Part shown: positions 24,204-32,652 of the stretch, one piece after another | Position numbering within the stretch: position 1 is the first letter of the stretch | Layout of the letters: each line of letters opens with the position of its first letter | Source of the DNA: Micromonospora rhizosphaerae | GTDB lineage: Bacteria; Actinomycetota; Actinomycetes; Mycobacteriales; Micromonosporaceae | Direction of reading: 5' to 3' | NCBI RefSeq assembly: GCF_900091465.1 | Contig: NZ_FMHV01000002.1 | Location: 5,208,001 to 5,272,000, forward strand | DNA length: 64,000 nt | Program-made: the position numbers and the translations under genes | Notes under the pieces: generated by a model | Seen by the model: the letters and a program-made list of their open reading frames with translations, nothing else | Databases searched by the model: none | What the model was told of the DNA's origin: nothing

Positions 24204-25757
24204 TCAGCCGGGCAGGCGCAGCGCGAGGAAGAGATCGACCCGGTCCTCGAAGCGGTTCAGGTCGCGACCGGTGAGCTGCTCGACCCGGCCGATCCGGTAC
24301 CGCAGCGTGTTCACGTGCACGTGGAGCAGTTCCGCGCAGCGGGTCCAGGAGCCGGAACAGTCCAGGAACGTTTCCAGGGTCTGTACCAGGCGGGCGTCGT
24401 GCACCCGGTCGTACTCGACGAGCGGGCCGAGCAGCCGGTCCCGGAACGCCCGCCGGGTGTCGGTCGGCACGCCGGCCAGCAGCAGCAGATGCGAGGCAAG
24501 CTCGTCGGCCGACACGACGGTGGCCCGACCCGGCCGGTCGATCGCCGCGCGCCACGCGTGCCGGGCCTCCTCCACCGCGCCGGGCAGCGCGACGGCACCC
24601 GCAGCCGGGCCGCTGATCCCGACGGCCAGCCGGCCGGCCCCCAGCGCCGGCACCAGCGCCGCAATCCCGGCCCGTACGGTGTCGAGAACGGTCGACGCCG
24701 GCTGAGCCGGCGCGGACACGACGGCGAGTACGCCGTCCGGTCGGTCGGCGGCCAGCCCGGCGACCACGGTCTGCGGCGCGCACGGCCGGAGGATCTCCTC
24801 GACCACGGCCACGGCCAGCTCCGCGGGCCCGGGCAGCCCGGTCAGGCTCGCGGTCAGGGCGAGGAACGTCGAATCCGGTGACAGCCCGCACGACGACAGC
24901 CGCGCGCGCAGCTCAGCGAGATCGCCGCCGGAGTCGAGCAGCGAGCCGACCCGGTCGGCGAGCCGCCGCTCCACCCGGGTCGCCTCGTCGGCCTGGGCCC
25001 GCGCCAGCGCGACCAGGCTGACCAGTTCGTCGGCCGCATCGGGCAGCGGGGCGCGGGCGGTACCGGCGGTCACCGCGAGCAGCCAGGACGCCAACCGGTG
25101 CTCGGGCCGGCCCGGCACGGCGAGCACGGTCAGCGGCCGCCCGGCCACAGTGACCGCCACGGGTAGCCGGTCGGCCGCGACGAACGCCGCGGCCAGGTCG
25201 GCCCGGCCGGCGGCGTCCAGGCCCGCGGTGCCTGCGACGATCCGGCCGGTCGGGGTCAGCACCCAGCAGTCCACGCCCAGGTCGGCGGCGACCGGCGAGA
25301 GCAGGTCGCCCAGCCGCGCCCCCGCGGCCATGGCCGCAACCAGGCCGCGGTGCCGGACCAGCACGGACGCCAGGCCGGTCGCCCGCCGCGCCCACAGCGA
25401 CGGGTTGACCTCGTCGAGGATGTCCCGGAAGGACACCTCGACCGGGACCTCGAACAACGGCACCTGGTGGACCCGGCACGCCTCGACCAGGTCCGCCGGC
25501 ACCGAGCCGTACGCCGCGTCGCCGGCGCCGATCGCGGCCACGCCGGCCGCCGCGCAGGCCGCCACGAAGGTCTCCGAGTCGGCCGGCGCCCGCCGCCACA
25601 TCAACCCCGTCAGCACGACCTCGCCGCCGGACAGGTACCGGCGGGGGTCGAGCAGGTCGGTGATGTACAAGCGGGTGAGCGGCCGGTCCAGGTCGTCGGC
25701 GCCGGCCAGCACCGACAGCCGCAGCTGTGGCATGGCCAACACCTCGCGCAGCAGCAT
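24204..25757 (-). CDS. pucR: PucR-family transcriptional regulator of purine catabolism
   Basis: This 517-residue protein has the three PucR parts. An N-terminal PucR sensor domain spans about residues 1-120 (LLREVLAMPQLRLSVLAG; YITDLLDPRRYLSGGEVVLTG), a middle GGDEF-like domain follows, and the C-terminal HTH is of the PucR/CdaR type (LETFLDCSGSWTRCAELLHV, then NTLRYRIGRVEQLTGRDL). It is divergent from the urate operon with a 143-bp spacer and is therefore the likely activator or repressor of it. An inducer such as allantoin or urate is plausible by analogy with Bacillus PucR. Confidence 0.92.
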   Translation of the reverse strand: MLLREVLAMPQLRLSVLAGADDLDRPLTRLYITDLLDPRRYLSGGEVVLTGLMWRRAPADSETFVAACAAAGVAAIGAGDAAYGSVPADLVEACRVHQVPLFEVPVEVSFRDILDEVNPSLWARRATGLASVLVRHRGLVAAMAAGARLGDLLSPVAADLGVDCWVLTPTGRIVAGTAGLDAAGRADLAAAFVAADRLPVAVTVAGRPLTVLAVPGRPEHRLASWLLAVTAGTARAPLPDAADELVSLVALARAQADEATRVERRLADRVGSLLDSGGDLAELRARLSSCGLSPDSTFLALTASLTGLPGPAELAVAVVEEILRPCAPQTVVAGLAADRPDGVLAVVSAPAQPASTVLDTVRAGIAALVPALGAGRLAVGISGPAAGAVALPGAVEEARHAWRAAIDRPGRATVVSADELASHLLLLAGVPTDTRRAFRDRLLGPLVEYDRVHDARLVQTLETFLDCSGSWTRCAELLHVHVNTLRYRIGRVEQLTGRDLNRFEDRVDLFLALRLPG

Positions 25758-25796
25758 CGCTGACCTTCCCGTTCGGGCCGATCGATCGCCCGGCTT

Positions 25797-25819
25797 GTAG
25801 GAACGTACGAAAAGCCTAC
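25797..25819. promoter_or_regulatory. Inverted repeat in the pucR/urate divergent spacer
   Basis: GTAGG (25797-25801) and CCTAC (25815-25819) are separated by 13 bp that include CGTACG. It is the only clear dyad I see in the divergent spacer and is a candidate PucR site, but the arms are short and no family consensus supports it. Confidence 0.3.
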
Positions 25820-25896
25820 GGCGGGCGTGCCTCGGATTCGGTGTCCGAGCCGATGTCGCCCGGGCGCGACGACTGCTCTACTGCTCCTCAACGAGG

Positions 25897-25906
25897 GGAG
25901 GTGATC
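25897..25906 (+). promoter_or_regulatory. Full-length Shine-Dalgarno for uraD
   Basis: GGAGGTGATC is a perfect complement of the 16S rRNA 3' tail. The GTG inside it (25901) would leave no spacer, whereas the in-frame ATC at 25910 is spaced ideally (eight bases after GGAGG). No ATG, GTG or TTG lies in frame at a normal distance, so the start of uraD is either GTG within the site or a rare ATC. Confidence 0.6.
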
Positions 25907-26419
25907 GGCATCACCCCAGGTGGCGGCGCTCTCGCCGGCTTCAACCGGGCACCGGCCGGGCAGGCCGAACGCGACCTGCTCGCCTGCTGTGCGGTGCCCG
26001 AGTGGGCCCGCGAGGTGGCCGCCGGGCGGCCGTACCCGTCTCTGCGGGCTCTGGTGGAGTCGGCCGACGGCGGCCTGCTCCGGCTCTCCTGGGAGCAGGT
26101 CGCGCAGGCGCTCGCGGCGCACCCACGGATCGGCGAGCGGGTGGCCGGCACGGACCGCGAGTCGGCCTGGTCGCGGCGGGAGCAGGCCGGCATGGACGGC
26201 GCCGACGCCGCGACGAGGGCCGCGCTGGTCGAGGCCAATCGGGCGTACGAGCGGCGCTTCGGCCACATTTTCCTGATCTTCGCCAGTGGACGTACGGACG
26301 CGGAACTGCTGGCGGCGGCGCGTGACCGGTTGACCAACGACGCCGCCACGGAGCGGCGAGTGGTGCACGGGGAACTGCGCAGGATCGCCCTGCAACGGCT
26401 GGAGAGGCTGGTCGGATGA
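25901..26419 (+). CDS. uraD: 2-oxo-4-hydroxy-4-carboxy-5-ureidoimidazoline (OHCU) decarboxylase
   Basis: This is an all-helical protein of about 170 residues. It has the family signature AHPRIGERV (the catalytic His region), followed by QAGMDGAD and the conserved NRAYERRFGHIFLIFASGRT and RLTNDAATERRVVHGELRRIA blocks. It decarboxylates OHCU to (S)-allantoin, the third step after urate oxidase. The start is unusual: GTG at 25901 lies inside a perfect Shine-Dalgarno, with ATC at 25910 as the alternative. Its stop overlaps uraH (ATGA). It opens the ten-gene operon divergent from pucR. Confidence 0.92.
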   Translation: MIGITPGGGALAGFNRAPAGQAERDLLACCAVPEWAREVAAGRPYPSLRALVESADGGLLRLSWEQVAQALAAHPRIGERVAGTDRESAWSRREQAGMDGADAATRAALVEANRAYERRFGHIFLIFASGRTDAELLAAARDRLTNDAATERRVVHGELRRIALQRLERLVG

Positions 26420-26751
26420 GGTACGCCGCGATCTCCACCCATGTGCTCGACACGGTGCGTGGTGAGCCGGCGCGCGGCGTACCGGTCCGGTTGGAGCGCG
26501 CCGGGGCGGAGGGCTGGACCGCCGTCGCGGACGGACACACCGACGCCGACGGCCGGCTGCGCGACTGGGTGCCGGAGCCGCACTGGGGCGCCGGCGGGTA
26601 CCGGCTGGTGTTCGCCGTGGGCGCCCACCTCGGGCCGGATGCCTTCTTCGCCGAGATCACGGTGGCCTTCCAGGTCCACGATCCGGCCCGGCACCACCAC
26701 GTGCCGCTGCTGCTCAGCCCGTACGGCTACACCACCTACCGAGGGAGTTGA
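26416..26751 (+). CDS. uraH: 5-hydroxyisourate hydrolase
   Basis: This 111-residue transthyretin-like protein has ISTHVLDTVRGEPA at the N-terminus (catalytic His9), a GRLRDW turn with the catalytic Arg, HHHVPLLLSPYGYTTYRGS at the end and the diagnostic C-terminal YRGS. It hydrolyses 5-hydroxyisourate to OHCU, upstream of UraD. It overlaps uraD by four bases and ends two bases before the urate oxidase start, in line with tightly coupled handling of unstable intermediates. Confidence 0.97.
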   Translation: MRYAAISTHVLDTVRGEPARGVPVRLERAGAEGWTAVADGHTDADGRLRDWVPEPHWGAGGYRLVFAVGAHLGPDAFFAEITVAFQVHDPARHHHVPLLLSPYGYTTYRGS

Positions 26752-26753
26752 CC

Positions 26754-27620
26754 ATGGGCATCGTGCTCGGCGCCAACCAGTACGGCAAGGCGGAAACCCG
26801 GGTCGTGCGGGTGGTCCGCGACGGGCCGCGGCACGACCTGCGCGACCTGAACGTCAGCACCTGTCTCGCCGGTGACCTCGCCGCCACCCACCTGACCGGC
26901 GACAACGCCAACATACTGCCGACCGACTCGCAGAAGAACACGGTGTACGCCTTCGCCAAGCGACACGGCGTCGACCAGATCGAGGACTTCGCACTGCTCC
27001 TCGCGCGGCATTTCGTGACGTCGCAACCGGCGATCACCCGGGCCCGGGTCGACATCGAGGAGTACGCCTGGCAACGGCTCGGTCCGCACTCGTTCCAGCG
27101 GGCGGGCGGGGAGGTGCGTACCGCGTCGGTGACCGTCGACGGCGACGGGACCGAGGTGGTGTCCGGGCTGACCGGCCTGGTGCTGCTCAACTCCACCGAC
27201 TCGGAGTTCGCCGGCTTCGTGCAGGACCCGTACACCACCTTGCCGCCCACCAAGGACCGGATCCTCGCCACGGCCGTGGACGCGCACTGGCGGCACGGCG
27301 ATGACCGGGCGGCAGACGGCACCGGCTGGGCCGACTCCTACGCCGCGGTGCGCGCCGCCCTGCTCGCCGGCTTCGTCGAGACGTACAGCCGCTCGCTGCA
27401 GCAGACCCTCTACGCGATGGGTGAGCGGGTGCTGCGTGAGGTCGCCGGGATCATCGAGGTGCGGCTGTCGCTGCCCAACAAGCACCACCTGCTGGTGGAC
27501 CTGGCGCCGTTCGGGCTGGACAACCCCGGCGAGGTGTTCGTCGCGACCGACCGCCCGTACGGGCTGATCGAGGGCACGGTGCGCCGCGACGACGCGCCGG
27601 CGGCGGACGGGGCCCGGTGA
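26754..27620 (+). CDS. Urate oxidase (uricase)
   Basis: This 288-residue cofactor-free oxidase of the T-fold family has GANQYGKAETR with catalytic Lys12, Thr57 in LPTDSQKN, RHGVDQIEDFALLLARHF, and NKHHLLVDL with the catalytic His. It converts urate with O2 to 5-hydroxyisourate. I chose ATG at 26754 rather than TTG two codons earlier because GGGAG is then well spaced. The order decarboxylase-hydrolase-oxidase in one operon completes the urate-to-allantoin segment. The stop overlaps the next gene. Confidence 0.97.
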   Translation: MGIVLGANQYGKAETRVVRVVRDGPRHDLRDLNVSTCLAGDLAATHLTGDNANILPTDSQKNTVYAFAKRHGVDQIEDFALLLARHFVTSQPAITRARVDIEEYAWQRLGPHSFQRAGGEVRTASVTVDGDGTEVVSGLTGLVLLNSTDSEFAGFVQDPYTTLPPTKDRILATAVDAHWRHGDDRAADGTGWADSYAAVRAALLAGFVETYSRSLQQTLYAMGERVLREVAGIIEVRLSLPNKHHLLVDLAPFGLDNPGEVFVATDRPYGLIEGTVRRDDAPAADGAR

Positions 27621-28495
27621 TGGACTTCCTGCAACCTGCCAGCTGGTCGGAGGCGCTGGCGGCGAAGGCGGCCCACCCCGACGCGATGCCGATCGCCGGG
27701 GGCACCGACGTCATGGTCGAGCTGAACTTCGACCGCCGCCGCCCGCCCGGGCTGCTCGACCTGACCCGGGTGGGCGCGCTGACCGAGTGGGGGTACGACG
27801 GTGACCTGCTGCGGGTCGGGGCCGGCGTGACCTACCGGCGGATCATCGACGAGCTCGGTGGCGTGCTCCCCGGCCTGGCGATGGCGGCGCGCACGGTCGG
27901 CTCCCCGCAGATCCGCAACCGCGGCACTGTCGGCGGCAATCTGGGTTCGGCGTCGCCGGCCGGCGACGCGCACCCGCCGCTGCTGGCCACCGACGCGCGG
28001 GTCGAGGTGGCGTCGGTCCGGGGCACCCGGACGGTGCCGGTGGACGAGTTCTTCACCGAGCCCAAGCGGTCCGTGCTGGCCCCCGACGAGCTGATCTCGG
28101 CCTTCCTGGTCGCACCGGCCGCCGGGCCGCAGCAGTTCGCCAAGATCGGCACCCGCAACGCCATGGTGATCGCGGTCTGCTCCTTCGCGGTGGCGCTACA
28201 TCCCGACACGCGCCGGGTCGGCACCGGGATCGGGTCCGCCGCGCCCACGCCGCTGCGCGCCCACCAGGCCGAGGAGTTGCTCGCCGCCGAACTGCCGTGG
28301 CGCTCCCGCGGCCCGCTGCCCGTTCCACTCGCCCGGCGCTTCGGCGAACTGGTGGCCGCCGCCGCGGCGCCGATCGACGACGTACGCGGCACCGCCGCCT
28401 ACCGCCGGCACGCGCTGGCCGTGCTCGCCCGGCGCACGCTCGGCTGGGCCTGGGCGCAGGTATCGGCGCATCGGGAACCGGGAGGCCGCTCGTGA
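27620..28495 (+). CDS. Xanthine dehydrogenase FAD-binding subunit
   Basis: This 291-residue protein is of the CoxM/XdhB type. It has the FAD-binding PIAGGTDVMVE near the N-terminus and TVGGNLGSASPAGDAHPPLLA in the middle, plus the C-terminal CO-dehydrogenase flavoprotein domain (GIGSAAPTPLRA). It accepts electrons from the iron-sulfur subunit. ATG at 27620 (TGATG overlap with the uricase stop) or GTG one codon earlier are both possible. It is followed by the iron-sulfur subunit with a GTGA overlap. Confidence 0.95.
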   Translation: MDFLQPASWSEALAAKAAHPDAMPIAGGTDVMVELNFDRRRPPGLLDLTRVGALTEWGYDGDLLRVGAGVTYRRIIDELGGVLPGLAMAARTVGSPQIRNRGTVGGNLGSASPAGDAHPPLLATDARVEVASVRGTRTVPVDEFFTEPKRSVLAPDELISAFLVAPAAGPQQFAKIGTRNAMVIAVCSFAVALHPDTRRVGTGIGSAAPTPLRAHQAEELLAAELPWRSRGPLPVPLARRFGELVAAAAAPIDDVRGTAAYRRHALAVLARRTLGWAWAQVSAHREPGGRS

Positions 28496-29040
28496 GAATC
28501 ACCTGCACGGTCAACGGCGAGCGCCGCGACACCGACGACGTGTGGCCCGGCGAGAGCCTGCTCTACCTGTTGCGGGAGCGGCTCGCCCTACCCGGAGCCA
28601 AGAACGCCTGCGAGCAGGGCGAGTGCGGCTCCTGCACGATCTACCTCGACGGCCTGCCGGTCTGCGCCTGCCTGGTCGCCGCCGGGCAGGCGCAGGGCCG
28701 GACGGTGGTCACCGTCGAGGGGCTGTCCGCCGGCGTCGGCGGGGGGTCACCCGCCGAGGCCGGCGAGGGGCTGCCCGCGGAGGCCGGCGCGCTCGACCCG
28801 GTGCAGCGAGCCTTCATCGAGGCCGGCGCCGTCCAGTGTGGATTCTGTACCCCCGGGCTGGTGGTCGCGGTCCACGACCTGCTGGCCCGCAACCCGCGGC
28901 CCGCCGATCCGGACATCCGTGAGGCGCTCGCCGGCAACCTGTGCCGGTGCACCGGCTACGAGAAGATCATGGACGCGGTACGGCTGGCCGCCGGCCCCGC
29001 CGTACCGCGCCCGCGGGAGGCGCGGGATGATCATCATTGA
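28492..29040 (+). CDS. Xanthine dehydrogenase [2Fe-2S] subunit
   Basis: This 182-residue protein carries both 2Fe-2S clusters: the plant-type ferredoxin domain (CEQGECGSC, then CAC) and the helical domain (CGFCTPG, then CRCTGYE). Between them is an insertion with an imperfect repeat (SPAEAGEG then LPAEAGAL, about residues 84-99), longer than the usual linker. GTG at 28492 overlaps the FAD subunit stop and has GGGAGG upstream. It relays electrons from the molybdenum site to FAD. It overlaps the deaminase gene by 14 bases. Confidence 0.95.
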   Translation: MRITCTVNGERRDTDDVWPGESLLYLLRERLALPGAKNACEQGECGSCTIYLDGLPVCACLVAAGQAQGRTVVTVEGLSAGVGGGSPAEAGEGLPAEAGALDPVQRAFIEAGAVQCGFCTPGLVVAVHDLLARNPRPADPDIREALAGNLCRCTGYEKIMDAVRLAAGPAVPRPREARDDHH

Positions 29041-30406
29041 GGGGGGTGCGGTCGCCACCGTCGACGCCGAGGGCACCGAGCACGCCGACGGTCACGTGGT
29101 GATCGCCGACGACGGGCGGATCGTGGCGGTCGGCACGGGCCGCGCCGACGTCCCCGACGGCGACGAACGCCAGCCAGCCGGGTCGGTCCGCCGGGTCGAC
29201 GCCACCGGCTGCCTGGTCACCCCGGGCCTGGTCAACACCCACCACCACCTGTACCAGTGGGCCACCCGCGGATTGGCCCAGCAGGATCACCTCTTCGGCT
29301 GGCTGACCGCGCTCTACCCGGTGTGGGCCGGTCTGGACGCCGACGTGGTCGCCGCCACCACCGGCGCCGGCCTGGGCTGGCTCGCCCTGTCCGGCTGCAC
29401 GACGAGCACCGACCACCACTACGTCCACCCGTCCGGCGGCGGCGACCTGATGGCCGCGCAGGTCGAGGCGGCCCACGAGGTCGGCCTGCGCTTCCACCCG
29501 TGCCGCGGCTCGATGGACCTGGGCGCCTCCGCCGGTGGGCTGCCCCCCGACCACATCGTGGAGAAGACCGACGCCGCGCTCGCCGCGACCGCGGAGGCCG
29601 TCGAACGCTTCCACGACCCCGCACCCGACGCCATGGTCCGGATCGCCGTCGCCCCCTGCTCGCCGTTCTCCGTCACCTCGACGCTGATGAGCGAGGCCGC
29701 CACGCTGGCCCGAAGCATGGGCGTCCGGCTGCACACCCACCTCGCGGAGACGGTGGAGGAGCGGGCGTACTGCTTCCAGACCCACGGCTGCACCCCGGGC
29801 GAGTACGCCGAACGCCTCGGCTGGCTCGGCGACGACGTGTGGCTGGCGCACGGCGTACACCTCGACGACGCCACCATCGCCCGCTTCGCCGCCACCGGCA
29901 CCGCTGTCGCCCACTGCCCCAGCTCCAACGCGCGCCTCGGCACCGGGATCGCCCCGGTCCGTGACCTGCTCGACGCGGGCGTACCGGTGGGCCTGGGGGT
30001 GGACGGGGCCGCCTCGCAGGAGACCAACCAGCTCGGCGCCGAGCTGCGCCAGGCGGTGTACGCCGCGCGGCTGCGGGGCGGACCAGCGGCGATGACCGCC
30101 CGCGAGGCGCTCACCCTGGGCACCATGGGCGGGGCCCGCTGCCTCGGCCGCGCCGGTGAGATCGGCTCGCTGGAGGTGGGCAAGCTCGCCGACCTCGCCG
30201 TCTGGCGGCTCGACGGGCTGGGTCATGCCGGCATCGACGACCCGGTGGCCGCGCTCGTCCTCGGCCCACCCGCTCCGGTGGAGCTGCTGCTGGTCGGCGG
30301 GCGGCCGGTCGTGGAGCGCGGCGAGCTGCGCACGGCCGACGAGCGCGACCTGACGCGGCGTACCCGGCGGGCCCATCACGCGCTGATGAGGAAGGTACTG
30401 CTATGA
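29027..30406 (+). CDS. 8-oxoguanine deaminase-type amidohydrolase
   Basis: This is a 459-residue metal-dependent amidohydrolase of the AtzA/TrzN/SsnA group. Metal ligands are visible in NTHHHLYQWATRGL, HTHLAETVEE, AHGVHLDD and the Asp of GLGVDGAAS. The CTTSTDHHYVHP and CRGSMDLGASAGGLPPD stretches match enzymes annotated as 8-oxoguanine deaminase; guanine or another aminopurine is possible. ATG at 29027 has GGGAGG six bases upstream. It lies between the iron-sulfur and molybdenum subunits of xanthine dehydrogenase and would feed xanthine or urate into the pathway. Confidence 0.87.
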   Translation: MIIIEGGAVATVDAEGTEHADGHVVIADDGRIVAVGTGRADVPDGDERQPAGSVRRVDATGCLVTPGLVNTHHHLYQWATRGLAQQDHLFGWLTALYPVWAGLDADVVAATTGAGLGWLALSGCTTSTDHHYVHPSGGGDLMAAQVEAAHEVGLRFHPCRGSMDLGASAGGLPPDHIVEKTDAALAATAEAVERFHDPAPDAMVRIAVAPCSPFSVTSTLMSEAATLARSMGVRLHTHLAETVEERAYCFQTHGCTPGEYAERLGWLGDDVWLAHGVHLDDATIARFAATGTAVAHCPSSNARLGTGIAPVRDLLDAGVPVGLGVDGAASQETNQLGAELRQAVYAARLRGGPAAMTAREALTLGTMGGARCLGRAGEIGSLEVGKLADLAVWRLDGLGHAGIDDPVAALVLGPPAPVELLLVGGRPVVERGELRTADERDLTRRTRRAHHALMRKVLL

Positions 30407-32652
30407 CGACGGTGCAGCCCAGGGTGAGCGTGCCGGTCCAGGGCGGGGTGGGGCACAGTCCACACCGGCCGGACGGCGCGCTCAAGGTCGCCGGCCAGTT
30501 CGCCTTCTCCTCCGACCTGTGGGCCGACGACATGCTGTGGGGCACCACGCTGCGCAGCCCGCATCCGCGGGCCCGGATCACCGGCATCGACCTGACCGCC
30601 GCGCTCGCACTGCCCGGGGTCCACGCCGTCCTCACCGCCGCCGATGTGCCCGGCGCGGCGTGTTACGGACTCGAGGTCGCCGACCAACCGGTGCTCGCCG
30701 CCGACGAGGTGCGCTACCACGGCGAGCCGGTGGCGATCGTGGCCGCCGACCATCCGGAGACCGCCCGCCGGGCGGCCGCCCGCATCGTCGTCGACTACAC
30801 GGTGCTGCCCCCGGTCACCGACGCCGAGGCGGCGCTCGCCGCCGGCCAGGTAGTCCGCCACCTGCCGATCCGGCGCGGTGACCCGGACGCCGTCGGCCCG
30901 GTCGTGGTCCGCGGCGAGTACGAGGTCGGCATGCAGGACCAGGCGTTCCTCGGGCCGGAGTCGGGTCTGGCCGTGCCGGCGGAGGACGGCGGGGTCGACC
31001 TGTTCGTTGCCACCCAGTGGCTGCACGTGGACCAGAAGCAGGTGGCGACCTGCCTCGGGCTGCCGGTCGACAAGGTGCGGATCACGCTGGCCGGGGTGGG
31101 CGGGGCGTTCGGCGCTCGCGAGGACCTGTCGATGCAGGTGCATGCCAGCATGCTGGCCCTGCACACCCGGCGCCCGGTGAAGATGGTCTACTCCCGCGAG
31201 GAGTCCTTCTTCGGGCACGTGCACCGGCACCCGGCCCGGCTCCGGTACGAACACAGCGCCACCCCCGACGGCCGGCTGGTCTCGGTGCGGGCACGCATTC
31301 TGCTCGACGGCGGGGCGTACACGTCCACCACTCCGGCGGTGGTGGCCAACGCGGCCACCCTCGGCATCGGTCCGTACGAGGTGCCGAACGTGGTGGTGGA
31401 CGCCTACGGCCTCCACACCAACAACCCGCCGTGCGGCGCGATGCGCGGGTTCGGGGCGGTGCAGGCGTGCTTCGCCTACGAGTCGCAGATGGACAAGCTC
31501 GCCGCCGCGCTCGGGCTCGACCCGGTGGAACTGCGGATACGCAACGGCATGACGACCGGCTCGGTGATGCCCACCGGACAGGTCGTCGACGGCCCGGCGC
31601 CCGTGGCCCGCCTACTGGCGCTGGTCCGCGACCGGCCGGCCCCGCCCCCCGCCACCGGCGATCCGCGGGAGTTGCCGGGCGGGGTCGCCAACACCACCCA
31701 CGGCGAGGGCGTGGTCCGCGGGGTCGGGTACGCCATCGGCATCAAGAACGTGTGCTTCTCCGAGGGGTACGACGACTACGCCACCGCCCGGGTCCGACTG
31801 GAGGTGATGGGCGGGGAGCCGGCGGTGCTGGTGCACACCGCCGCCGCCGAGGTCGGCCAGGGCGTGGTGACCGTGCAGGCGCAGATCGCCCGGACCGAGC
31901 TGGGCGTGCAACGGGTGACCGTGGCCACCGCCGACACCGCGGTCGGCAGCGCCGGATCCTCGTCGGCGTCACGGCAGACGTACATGACCGGTGGGGCCGT
32001 GCGCGCCGCGTGCCGTGCGGTACGGGACCGGCTGCTCGCCCGCCTGCCCACCCCCGACCTCCGGCTGGCTGGCGGCAAGGTGGTCACGGCTTCCGGGACT
32101 GTGGTCGCCGACCTGGCGGAGGTGATCGGCGACGAGCCGGTCGAGGAGACCGTGGTGTGGCGGCACCGGCCGACGCACCCGCTGGACCCCCGGACCGGCC
32201 AGGGTGACGCGCACGTCCAGTACGCCTTCGCCGCACACCGGGCCACCGTCGACGTCGACACCGAGCTGGGCCTGGTCCGGGTGGTGGAGATCGCCACCGC
32301 CCAGGACGTCGGAAAGGCGGTCAACCCGCAGGCGGTGCTCGGCCAGATCCACGGCGGCACCGCGCAGGGCCTGGGGCTCGCCCTGATGGAGGAGATCCAG
32401 ATGGTCGACGGGATCGTCCGCAACCCCTCGTTCACCGACTACCTGATCCCGACGATCCTCGACATGCCGCCGATGACGGTCGACGTGCTGGAGCTGGCCG
32501 ACCCAAAGGCCCCGTACGGTCTGCGCGGGGTGGGTGAGCCGCCGACCATCTCGTCCACCCCGGCGGTGGTCGCCGCGATCCGGGCGGCGACCGGCCTGGC
32601 GCTGAGCCGGGTGCCGGTACGCCCGGAACACATCTGCACACCGAGGCGATGA
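30403..32652 (+). CDS. Xanthine dehydrogenase molybdopterin-binding subunit
   Basis: This 749-residue large subunit has the aldehyde oxidase/xanthine dehydrogenase a/b hammerhead at the N-terminus (RPDGALKVAGQFAFSSDL) and the molybdopterin-binding domain after it. Typical motifs are GGAFGAREDLSMQ, AMRGFGAVQACFAYE, the AAEVGQGV and GSAGSSSASRQT stretches, and the catalytic Glu in RGVGEPPT near the C-terminus. It hydroxylates hypoxanthine/xanthine to urate. It overlaps both neighbours by four bases. With the FAD and Fe-S proteins it forms a three-subunit enzyme. Confidence 0.95.
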   Translation: MTTVQPRVSVPVQGGVGHSPHRPDGALKVAGQFAFSSDLWADDMLWGTTLRSPHPRARITGIDLTAALALPGVHAVLTAADVPGAACYGLEVADQPVLAADEVRYHGEPVAIVAADHPETARRAAARIVVDYTVLPPVTDAEAALAAGQVVRHLPIRRGDPDAVGPVVVRGEYEVGMQDQAFLGPESGLAVPAEDGGVDLFVATQWLHVDQKQVATCLGLPVDKVRITLAGVGGAFGAREDLSMQVHASMLALHTRRPVKMVYSREESFFGHVHRHPARLRYEHSATPDGRLVSVRARILLDGGAYTSTTPAVVANAATLGIGPYEVPNVVVDAYGLHTNNPPCGAMRGFGAVQACFAYESQMDKLAAALGLDPVELRIRNGMTTGSVMPTGQVVDGPAPVARLLALVRDRPAPPPATGDPRELPGGVANTTHGEGVVRGVGYAIGIKNVCFSEGYDDYATARVRLEVMGGEPAVLVHTAAAEVGQGVVTVQAQIARTELGVQRVTVATADTAVGSAGSSSASRQTYMTGGAVRAACRAVRDRLLARLPTPDLRLAGGKVVTASGTVVADLAEVIGDEPVEETVVWRHRPTHPLDPRTGQGDAHVQYAFAAHRATVDVDTELGLVRVVEIATAQDVGKAVNPQAVLGQIHGGTAQGLGLALMEEIQMVDGIVRNPSFTDYLIPTILDMPPMTVDVLELADPKAPYGLRGVGEPPTISSTPAVVAAIRAATGLALSRVPVRPEHICTPRR

